In this document: piece by piece, positions 1 to 5,551 of the stretch
Layout: each line of letters starts with the position of its first letter
Position numbering within the stretch: position 1 is the first letter of the stretch
Assembly (NCBI GenBank): GCA_902772755.1
Contig: CACYCD010000095.1
Location: forward strand, 1 to 5,733
From: an uncultured Ruminococcus sp.
Lineage (GTDB): Bacteria > Bacillota > Clostridia > Oscillospirales > Acutalibacteraceae
Length of the DNA: 5,733 nucleotides
Direction of reading: 5' to 3'
Translations under genes and position numbers: made by a program
Notes under the pieces: generated by a model
The model's database searches: none
What the model saw: the letters and a program-made list of their open reading frames with translations, nothing else
What the model was told of the DNA's origin: nothing

Positions 1-69
1 AATACTGACGTATTGCAAGACCGTTTGACGCAGTTATCGGGAAAATTTGCCGTAAAGGTGCGTGCGTAA
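1..69 (+). CDS. Partial plus-strand ORF, C-terminal end, unidentified
   Basis: An open frame enters from the left edge and ends at a TAA at 67-69, giving 22 residues that begin NTDVLQ and end FAVKVRA. It would converge on trmD, with only 5 bp between the two stop codons. I do not recognise it with any certainty. The spacing of Leu, Gln-Leu-Ser-Gly and Val-Lys-Val faintly recalls the C-terminal strand of small ACT-like regulators of the TM1266 type, but 22 residues cannot support a family call. An open frame this short could also arise by chance. The minus strand of 1-74 shows no recognisable gene start, and in particular no start of rplS. Confidence 0.35.
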   Translation, partial: NTDVLQDRLTQLSGKFAVKVRA

Positions 70-74
70 AGATA

Positions 75-794
75 CTAAACAGGCTCTAATAACCGCCTAA
101 CTTCTTCTGTCTGCTCCGCCGTGAGCAGCTCGGGGCGTTTCTTATAGGTGTTTATCAGGCTATGCTCATACCGCCACTTGTTGATGTTGGCGTGGTGACC
201 GCTCAACAGCACCGACGGCACCTCCCTGCCCCTCCACAGCTGCGGCTTGGTGTACTGCGGATATTCCAGCAAGCCGTTGTAGTGGCTCTCGTCCGTAAAG
301 CACAGCTCGTCCGACAGCACACCGCCTGCCATTCTTGACAGTGCATCAACAAAGACCAACGCCGGAAGCTCACCGCCCGTCAGCACGTAGTCACCTATCG
401 AGATCTCCTCATCAATAAGCGAATCAAGCACACGCTCATCAATTCCCTCATAGTGACCGCAAAGCACACAGATGTTCTCATATTCCTTCAGCTCCTTCAG
501 CCTCTGCTGGGTGAGCGTCCTGCCCTGCGGCGACATATACACAAAATGAGGTCGAGAGCCGAGCTTGTCGCAAATATCCTCAAAGCACAGTGCGATCGGT
601 TCAGCCAGCATCAGCATACCCATACCTCCGCCGTAGGGCGTGTCGTCCACCCTGCGGTGCTTGTCGAAGGCATAGTCCCTGAGCTGATGCGTGTATATTT
701 CCAAAGCACCGCTCTTCTGTGCTCTGCCGAGTATGCTCTCGTCCAGCACGGCACGGCACATCTCGGGAAACAGCGTAATTATATCAATCCTCAT
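75..794 (-). CDS. trmD: tRNA (guanine-N1-)-methyltransferase TrmD
   Basis: TrmD transfers a methyl group from S-adenosylmethionine to N1 of G37, next to the anticodon, which prevents +1 frameshifting. It acts in the cytoplasm as a homodimer. The 239-residue product is full length and has the SPOUT-fold landmarks: N-terminal RIDIITLFPEM, DDTPYGGGMGM near 50-60, YMSPQGR near 86-92, LCGHYEGIDERV near 111-122, and IGDYVLTGGELPA near 133-145 of the trefoil-knot SAM site. LLEYPQYTKP near 175-185 and the RPELL tail follow. Arg154, a catalytic residue in E. coli, is present. The position matching E. coli Asp169 is Glu (codon 288-290), preceded by Asp168. I chose the ATG at 792-794 over the TTG just before it because MRIDI is the usual family start and AAGGGG lies 7 nt upstream. 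The start overlaps the rimM stop by 11 bp, so translation is probably coupled to rimM. The gene ends with TAG. Confidence 0.96.
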   Translation of the reverse strand: MRIDIITLFPEMCRAVLDESILGRAQKSGALEIYTHQLRDYAFDKHRRVDDTPYGGGMGMLMLAEPIALCFEDICDKLGSRPHFVYMSPQGRTLTQQRLKELKEYENICVLCGHYEGIDERVLDSLIDEEISIGDYVLTGGELPALVFVDALSRMAGGVLSDELCFTDESHYNGLLEYPQYTKPQLWRGREVPSVLLSGHHANINKWRYEHSLINTYKKRPELLTAEQTEEVRRLLEPV

Positions 795-1296
795 CAAATA
801 GCCCCTTCATCGGTCTTATCAGAATTTCACCGCCGTCTGTATCTACCGAGATTACAACCTCGTCGATTTTGGGAATGAGATACGTCTTGCCGTCTGCGGT
901 TTTCAGCTCATACACATCGTTTGCCCCTGTCCTGATGACGTCCGTCACAGTGCCGTAAGCCGTGCCGTCATCTATATTCTTGACGGTACAGCCGATGATA
1001 TCCTGCACAAAATTTACACCGTCCGGCAGAGGGCAGTCCTCACGCTTCATATACAGCACCTTGCCTGCAAGCCGTTGGGCGGTGTCGATATCGTCTACCC
1101 CCTTGATCTTGGTGAGGGCGATATTTTTATGCGGACGACTTTTCAGAGTGAGCTTCTCATTTCCGTTCGGGTCAAGGTACAGGGTTTTAAAATAGCAAAA
1201 AAACTCTGCACTGTCGCACCACAGCTCCACACGGCACTCTCCCTTTATCCCGTGAGTACCCGTGAGCTTGCCTATTTCAAGATAATCCTTTTTCAT
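784..1296 (-). CDS. rimM: 16S rRNA processing / 30S maturation factor RimM
   Basis: RimM binds ribosomal protein S19 and the 30S head during late small-subunit assembly and helps 16S rRNA maturation. The 170-residue product has the usual family length. The N-terminal RimM barrel opens with YLEIGKLTGTHGIKGE (residues 5-20), which carries the conserved G-x-HG-x-KGE signature. The C-terminal PRC barrel starts near residue 96 (FVQDIIGCTV) and contains TGANDVYEL (about 123-131) and LIPKIDEVV (about 140-148). An in-frame GTG lies 27 nt upstream, inside the hairpin at 1315-1337. The ATG at 1294-1296 is preferred because a strong AAAGGAG site lies 5 nt ahead of it and because family members start MxxxYLxIGKL. 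Pairing with trmD is the classical arrangement, but here the gene upstream is a membrane protein rather than rpsP or a KH-domain gene. It ends with TGA, 11 bp inside trmD. Confidence 0.95.
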   Translation of the reverse strand: MKKDYLEIGKLTGTHGIKGECRVELWCDSAEFFCYFKTLYLDPNGNEKLTLKSRPHKNIALTKIKGVDDIDTAQRLAGKVLYMKREDCPLPDGVNFVQDIIGCTVKNIDDGTAYGTVTDVIRTGANDVYELKTADGKTYLIPKIDEVVISVDTDGGEILIRPMKGLFDED

Positions 1297-1301
1297 ATAT
1301 A

Positions 1302-1308
1302 CTCCTTT
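1302..1308 (-). promoter_or_regulatory. Ribosome binding site of rimM
   Basis: AAAGGAG on the minus strand sits 5 nt ahead of the ATG at 1296. It is the best Shine-Dalgarno match in the window and fixes the rimM start, ruling out the upstream GTG. It begins only 6 nt after the hairpin at 1315-1337, so folding of that hairpin could influence access to the site. Confidence 0.8.
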
Positions 1309-1314
1309 GCGAAA

Positions 1315-1337
1315 ATACCGCACAGAACGTGCGGTAT
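1315..1337 (-). terminator. Hairpin between the membrane protein gene and rimM; weak terminator or leader structure
   Basis: Read on the minus strand, ATACCGCAC pairs perfectly with GTGCGGTAT around the 5-nt loop GTTCT, giving a 9-bp stem with five G-C pairs. It begins 3 nt after the stop codon of the membrane protein gene. The 3' side runs into TTTTCGC, so the U-tract is short and broken. This placement suits an intrinsic terminator of modest strength. Because rimM begins 18 nt beyond the stem and no clear promoter lies between, it could equally act as a partial terminator, an mRNA 3'-end stabiliser or a leader structure for rimM-trmD. The stem is seen directly; the role is inferred. Confidence 0.5.
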
Positions 1338-1340
1338 CGA

Positions 1341-2987
1341 TTATTTTCTGTTGTAATCCTCTACTTTTTCCGCAATGCTCAGTATCCTTGCACCGAGGTT
1401 CTTCTTTCCCTGAGTGTCGGGCGTAAAGCTGCGGTTCTTTATTATAAAGTACAAGCCGTATGCCGAGAAGAATATCATCAGTATAAAGTAGGTCATAATA
1501 TACTGACTCTTCGCCTCAAACAGCAGGTGATAGAAAAATCCCCCCAGCAGTGCCGTGAGCGGTATTATGCCCTCCGCACTGAGCCTTCTGAAAATAAGCC
1601 CCAAAAATCCTGCACCTGCAAGGATGATCACTATCATACTGAAAAAGTCAAAGTAATCCTCAAAGAAATCTCCCCATCTGCCCGTATACACGCTTGCCAC
1701 AAAGCCATCGGGATCGACCTCTCCGTAATAATGAGTTTTCACCTTGCTGACCCAAACGCTCTCATAGGACGGCTCCAGCCACTGAGAAACTATTTTCTTC
1801 TTGAAAAACTCACGGGCTTCCTTCTTGTTCTCGCTGAAATACGCCAGACGTTCCTTGATACTTGCCTTGGCTGCCTCGGCAGCCTTCTCTCCGTCACAGT
1901 CGTTTTGGATATAAGTCGATTTGGAAATGTCGTTGTACCAGCCGGGTGCCATTGCAGAATCCTTGATACCTGCATCGAGATACAGCCACTGACCAACGCC
2001 CGTGCCAAGCTCAACTCCGCCGGCATTCTCGTAATGCACCCTCACAAGTGCAAAGCTTCCCAGTGCCACCGCAGAGATAACAGCTATCGCTGTAAGGTCG
2101 AGCCAGCGTTTTGTCCTTATGACATAGATGACAAGACCGATGCAGATTGACACCAGCCAGATCATACTGTTGTACTTCGCCAGCAGACCCACCGCCATAA
2201 GCAGTGAGCAGGGGATCAGCATCAGATACCGCTTGAAGCCCTTCCTCTCGTCCTGCATAAAGCGAACGATAAAGTACCACGCCCACACCGAGGCGGCGAA
2301 GCCGGGGATATTTCCGTAGGTGAAGGTCGTGAAGAATATGCCCTGAATACAGCCTGCAAGCAAAAACGTCAGTATAAATGTAACAGCCTTGCTCCTGAAT
2401 ATCCTCATTGACAGAAGCTGCAGTCCTGCATACATACCGGCAAGCGAAAGCACGTTTAGCACCTGCATCGGCATAGCAGTATAGGAATCGGTCAGCCAGT
2501 AAACTATTTCCGAAATGAACACATAGCCCAGCTGGAACGGATAGATCTCAAAATAGCTGTAATTGCTGTAAAAATCATTGTTGCTGGTTTTCATTGCGGT
2601 ATAGTCGCCTGCAAGGAAGTTTATCGCCGCCTCAAAAGCCGTACCCGAGTCGGCGGCAGGTACGCTCTGCACACTGTATATCCAGATACAGCCCAGCGTG
2701 ACGGTATAAAACGCAAGTCCGCCTATCAAAAAGCCCACATGGACTTTTTTAAACACATCTGCATACCTTCTCAGTCCGAAGATCACCACAAAGAAGGCTG
2801 CAAGCAAAAACAGATTTATTACAATATCCTCGTCCTTGAACAGTATCTGCTCGGCGGTGTAGTGAGCAGGGTCTATAACGCAGGTGTGAAATATTGAATA
2901 TATCCCAAGCCAGCCGAAAATCAGCAAGCCCAGAATCGTGACTGCATAAGAACAGAGCGTTTCAATAAAATTATTCTTTTTTACCAA
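1341..2987 (-). CDS. Multi-spanning membrane protein, GT-C/PMT-like glycosyltransferase candidate
   Basis: The 548-residue product has about a dozen hydrophobic segments, roughly at 14-34, 55-71, 84-104, 151-167, 175-195, 201-219, 226-243, 253-270, 274-290, 297-315, 447-467, 473-490 and 497-515. A long hydrophilic stretch (about 316-445, rich in Trp, Tyr and Lys) precedes the last three. The loop after the third segment carries an acidic residue in PAADSGTAFEAA (110-121), then FEIYPFQLGYV (146-156). Near the C-terminus LLFEAKSQYIMTYF (488-501) is a well-shaped motif. This layout matches polyprenyl-phosphate-dependent GT-C enzymes of the PMT/ArnT class, which move sugars onto envelope acceptors outside the membrane. 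Family membership is inferred from architecture, and the sugar and acceptor are unknown. The start is TTG at 2985-2987, since an in-frame TGA lies 9 nt before it and no ATG is near. GGGAGG, overlapping the pgsA stop, lies 12 nt upstream, which is slightly long. The gene follows pgsA by 20 bp and ends with TAA. Confidence 0.75.
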   Translation of the reverse strand: MVKKNNFIETLCSYAVTILGLLIFGWLGIYSIFHTCVIDPAHYTAEQILFKDEDIVINLFLLAAFFVVIFGLRRYADVFKKVHVGFLIGGLAFYTVTLGCIWIYSVQSVPAADSGTAFEAAINFLAGDYTAMKTSNNDFYSNYSYFEIYPFQLGYVFISEIVYWLTDSYTAMPMQVLNVLSLAGMYAGLQLLSMRIFRSKAVTFILTFLLAGCIQGIFFTTFTYGNIPGFAASVWAWYFIVRFMQDERKGFKRYLMLIPCSLLMAVGLLAKYNSMIWLVSICIGLVIYVIRTKRWLDLTAIAVISAVALGSFALVRVHYENAGGVELGTGVGQWLYLDAGIKDSAMAPGWYNDISKSTYIQNDCDGEKAAEAAKASIKERLAYFSENKKEAREFFKKKIVSQWLEPSYESVWVSKVKTHYYGEVDPDGFVASVYTGRWGDFFEDYFDFFSMIVIILAGAGFLGLIFRRLSAEGIIPLTALLGGFFYHLLFEAKSQYIMTYFILMIFFSAYGLYFIIKNRSFTPDTQGKKNLGARILSIAEKVEDYNRK

Positions 2988-2999
2988 TTTTATTCACAG

Positions 3000-3005
3000 C
3001 CTCCC
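3000..3005 (-). promoter_or_regulatory. Ribosome binding site of the membrane protein gene, TTG start
   Basis: GGGAGG on the minus strand lies 2 nt after the pgsA stop codon and 12 nt before the TTG at 2987. It is a strong anti-16S match with longer than ideal spacing. The only other codon in frame at a better distance is ATA at 2991-2993, which is rarely used to initiate. A weak non-ATG start with long spacing suggests low translation or coupling to the end of pgsA translation. Confidence 0.5.
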
Positions 3006-3007
3006 TG

Positions 3008-3595
3008 TCACCAGTTTTTGATAAAATCAAAATTATCCTTTATGTAGATAATTCCGCTGATTATTGTGAATACTGTTGATATCCATATAAGTGCTATGCC
3101 CGTGTACAGATACACCTGATCGGGTATGCCGATGTCCCAGTGGAAAAACTTCAACGCTTCCGACAATGCCTGCATAGCCATTATCAGCACAATGCCCACC
3201 ATCTGAGTGACGGTCTTGACCTTCCCCCAGATATTTGCAGCCACCACCTTGCCGGAGCTTGCGGCAACCAGCCTTATTCCCGAAACCGCAAACTCTCTGA
3301 ACAGCACTATGGTAACGGGTATCGCACCAAAGCTGCCCAGCAGATCCAGCTGTAAAAAGCAGACCAAGGCAGAGATCACCAGTATTTTATCAGCCAGCGG
3401 ATCGGCAAACTTGCCGAAGTCGGTCACTAAGTTTCTGCTTCGTGCAATTTTTCCGTCCAATGTATCGGTAATACAAGCCGCTCCGAAGATAAGTCCTGCC
3501 ACAAGAAAATGAAACGGAAAATCAAGCAGTATGATAATTATAAACGCAGGAACAAAAATTATTCTGAGCAGTGTCAGTTTGTTTGGCAAATTCAT
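3008..3595 (-). CDS. pgsA: CDP-diacylglycerol-glycerol-3-phosphate 3-phosphatidyltransferase (phosphatidylglycerophosphate synthase)
   Basis: PgsA condenses CDP-diacylglycerol with sn-glycerol 3-phosphate to give phosphatidylglycerol phosphate and CMP, the committed step to phosphatidylglycerol and cardiolipin, in the cytoplasmic membrane. The 195-residue product has the normal length. It shows the full CDP-alcohol phosphotransferase signature D-x2-D-G-x2-A-R-x8-G-x3-D-x3-D, with Asp44, Asp47, Gly48, Ala51, Arg52, Gly61, Asp65 and Asp69 all present, so metal and CDP binding should be intact. The PgsA-type N-terminus MNLPNKLTLLRI and the later REFAVSGIR (100-108) and GKVKTVTQ (124-131) blocks separate it from phosphatidylserine synthases. 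Hydrophobic segments fall at about 8-24, 31-43, 71-85, 88-106, 128-145 and 163-185. The ATG start has AGGA 9 nt upstream, overlapping the rimO stop, and the intergenic gap is 11 bp. The rimO-pgsA pairing is common in Firmicutes. Confidence 0.95.
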   Translation of the reverse strand: MNLPNKLTLLRIIFVPAFIIIILLDFPFHFLVAGLIFGAACITDTLDGKIARSRNLVTDFGKFADPLADKILVISALVCFLQLDLLGSFGAIPVTIVLFREFAVSGIRLVAASSGKVVAANIWGKVKTVTQMVGIVLIMAMQALSEALKFFHWDIGIPDQVYLYTGIALIWISTVFTIISGIIYIKDNFDFIKNW

Positions 3596-3606
3596 TTCAT
3601 CATATC

Positions 3607-4938
3607 CTAATTTTCAATTTCACCCACAAGCGAGCTGTCAATAAAGCTCGTGATCTTCACCGTATAAAACTCCCCGACTGTCGGTTTTTCGCCCGTTGTT
3701 GTAAAGAAGGTCACGGTATCGACCTCGGGAGCGTCCGCATAGGTTCTGCCGAACCAGCACTCGGCATACCTGTCATAACCCTCACATAGGATCTCAACAC
3801 ATTTGCCCTCCATACCTTCAAGATAGGCGTCCATAATGTAGCTCTGCTGATCGGTGATTATCTCAGCACGGCGGTTTTTTGTTTCTTCATCAAGCTGACC
3901 GTCAAATTTTTCCGCAGGCGTACCCTCTTCAACGCTGTAGGCAAAACAGCCCATACGCTCAAACTTCATTTCATCTACAAAGTCGCACAGTTCCTCAAAC
4001 TCCTGCTCCGTCTCAGACGGGAAGCCTGCAATAAAGGTAGTTCTGATCACGACCTCGGGGATCTCACTGCGGATTTTTTTGATAAGAGCCGTCAGAGCCT
4101 CACGGCTGCCGTATCTGTTCATCAGCTTTAGTATCCTGTCATTGCAGTGCTGGAGGGGCAGGTCAATATACTTTACGATTTTTTCCTCGTCACGTATGAC
4201 CTCAATAAGCTCATCGGTGATTTTGTCGGGATAGCAGTACAAGACCCTTATCCAGTGCAAGCCGTCAATTTTGCACAGCTCTCTGAGAAGTGCTGCCAGA
4301 CGGTACTCTCCGTACAGATCCAGTCCGTAACGGCTGGTGTCCTGAGCAATGACGTTAAGTTCCTTAACGCCCCTGTCGGCAAGCTCACGGGCTTCCGCCA
4401 AGATATCCTCCATACGGCGGCTGCGGTGACCTCCCCTGATCAGGGGGATAGCACAGTATGTGCAGCGATTGTCACAGCCCTCGGATATTTTTATGTACGC
4501 ACTGTAGGGCGGAGTGGACTGCACTCGCTTTCCCTCCAGCGGCATAAGCAGCTTGTCGGGGAACAGCTCGGTTCTGTCTCCGTCCATAACCTCGCCAAGC
4601 ACCTCGGCGATCCTGTCATTTCCGCCGATGCCGACAACAGCATCGACCTCGCACATCTCCTTCATAATTTCAGTGCTGTAGCGTTGGGCAAGACAGCCCG
4701 TGACGACCAGCTTTTTAATCTTGCCCTCACGCTTTAGCTGTGCAAGCTCCAATATCTCATCAATACTTTCCTGCTTTGCAGATTCAATAAATCCGCAGGT
4801 GTTGACGATTGCGATATCACACATCGCCGGATCCTCGGCAAGCGTGTAGCCTGCCTCCTTGATCTTATACAACAGCATCTCTGCATCGACCTGATTTTTG
4901 GCACAGCCAAGCGAAACAATACCAACCTTAACAGCCAT
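3607..4938 (-). CDS. rimO: Ribosomal protein S12 (Asp) methylthiotransferase RimO
   Basis: RimO is a radical-SAM enzyme with two [4Fe-4S] clusters that adds a methylthio group to a conserved aspartate of ribosomal protein S12. The 443-residue product has three domains. The N-terminal UPF0004 domain carries the auxiliary-cluster cysteines in SLGCAKN (Cys12), VNTCGFIE (Cys48) and VTGCLAQRY (Cys82). The radical-SAM core has C-x3-C-x2-C in GCDNRCTYCAIP (Cys155, 159, 162), followed by LIRGGHRSR. The C-terminal TRAM domain covers about the last 65 residues. GRTYADAPEVD in the TRAM domain and the short N-terminus point to RimO rather than the paralogue MiaB or MtaB. The ATG at 4936-4938 is preferred over the in-frame TTG at 4953: AGAGGA lies 5 nt upstream of it and MAVKVGIVSLGCAKN is the usual family start. 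The start overlaps recX by 11 bp. The gene ends with TAG. Confidence 0.96.
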   Translation of the reverse strand: MAVKVGIVSLGCAKNQVDAEMLLYKIKEAGYTLAEDPAMCDIAIVNTCGFIESAKQESIDEILELAQLKREGKIKKLVVTGCLAQRYSTEIMKEMCEVDAVVGIGGNDRIAEVLGEVMDGDRTELFPDKLLMPLEGKRVQSTPPYSAYIKISEGCDNRCTYCAIPLIRGGHRSRRMEDILAEARELADRGVKELNVIAQDTSRYGLDLYGEYRLAALLRELCKIDGLHWIRVLYCYPDKITDELIEVIRDEEKIVKYIDLPLQHCNDRILKLMNRYGSREALTALIKKIRSEIPEVVIRTTFIAGFPSETEQEFEELCDFVDEMKFERMGCFAYSVEEGTPAEKFDGQLDEETKNRRAEIITDQQSYIMDAYLEGMEGKCVEILCEGYDRYAECWFGRTYADAPEVDTVTFFTTTGEKPTVGEFYTVKITSFIDSSLVGEIEN

Positions 4939-5551
4939 AGTTTTCCTCTTCAAATTCAGTCATCGCCGATTTAATGGTTTCCCAGTCAAAGCCCTTCCTC
5001 TGCAGGGCGGATATCGCCCGTTTGCGGAGCTTCTCATCATCGGCAAAGTTATTATATTTCTTACTTAGAATTATTTTTACCTGTTCATATTCGTCAACGG
5101 GGTTTTCCTCCGCTATAAGGTCAATAAGCTCACGGCTTATTCCCTTTTCCATCAGCTTGTAGCGAGCCGCCCTGATCGAGAGGTGCTTGCTTCCCTGAGT
5201 CAGCTCCCTGAACAGCCGTCTTGCATAGCTTTCATCATTCACAAGCCCCAGCTCATTCATACGGGCAACGGCAGCCTGTGCCGCCTCCTCACTGCTTGTA
5301 CGCCTGATTTTTTCGACAAGCTCCTTCTCGCTGTGGTCACGGTAGGATATCAGCCACAGGGCTTTCTCCTTTGCACGCTTGATGTCACTCTGACGGATAA
5401 GCTCATGTAGATCTTCATCGTCAAGCTCGGTTCATGCCTGAATGCGATTCGCAATGAGTGTTTCCGTGTCCAGCTTGAGAGCCAACTCCCCGTCTATATA
5501 CACTGCGGAAAGGTTTTTTCTCCTTTCCTCGACCGCTGTTACCAGCATCAT
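4928..5551 (-). pseudogene. recX: recX, regulator of RecA, interrupted by an in-frame TGA
   Basis: RecX binds the RecA filament and limits its extension and activity. Reading from the ATG at 5549-5551 gives a 207-codon frame that matches the family from end to end except for a TGA at 5432-5434 (codon 40). Before it lies NLSAVYIDGELALKLDTETL; after it come TELDDEDLHEL, then the helical repeats LISYRDHSEKELVEKIRR (about 67-84), LGLVNDESYARRLFREL (about 101-117) and a C-terminal repeat ending FEEENYGC. Family members usually have Gly at this position (x-x-G-x-E-L-D-E-E-E-L), so a GGA to TGA change explains the stop. The only ATG downstream is codon 98 (5258-5260). It lacks a Shine-Dalgarno site and would give 110 residues without the first repeat. 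The start overlaps the preceding stop as ATGA, so translation is coupled to the upstream gene. It ends with TAA inside rimO. A sequencing error or a recent mutation is more likely than recoding. Confidence 0.88.
4944..4949 (-). promoter_or_regulatory. Ribosome binding site of rimO
   Basis: AGAGGA on the minus strand lies inside the last codons of recX, 5 nt ahead of the ATG at 4938. It decides the rimO start against the upstream TTG at 4953, which has no such site. Because it allows independent initiation, rimO translation need not depend on full translation of the interrupted recX. Confidence 0.7.

Noticed and set aside
453..878. 141-codon open frame on the plus strand
   Set aside because: It is antisense to trmD and the end of rimM; no start signal or family resemblance.
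1329..2150. 273-codon open frame on the plus strand
   Set aside because: It lies wholly antisense to the membrane protein gene (and its hairpin), reads as a Cys/His-rich sequence with no family character, and has no ribosome binding site. It is a by-product of codon bias in the opposite strand.
4433..4446. Perfect 14-bp palindrome CCCCTGATCAGGGG
   Set aside because: It falls in the rimO codons for the conserved PLIRGG stretch just after the radical-SAM cysteines, so protein constraint explains it; there is no T-tract and no gene boundary nearby.
4147..4737. 196-codon open frame on the plus strand
   Set aside because: It is antisense to the radical-SAM core of rimO, which is unmistakable, and its own translation shows no recognisable domain.
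4939..4953. TTG at 4951-4953 as the rimO start
   Set aside because: It adds five residues not typical of RimO and has no ribosome binding site, while the ATG at 4938 has AGAGGA at ideal spacing.
5258..5260. Internal ATG as the true recX start giving a 110-residue protein
   Set aside because: The sequence upstream in the same frame is clearly RecX-like back to 5551, there is no Shine-Dalgarno site before this ATG, and the product would lack the first helical repeat.
5432..5434. TGA in recX read as selenocysteine, or as Gly or Trp through a changed code
   Set aside because: RecX is not a redox protein and the expected residue is Gly, no selenocysteine insertion structure is apparent, and TGA ends other genes in the window.
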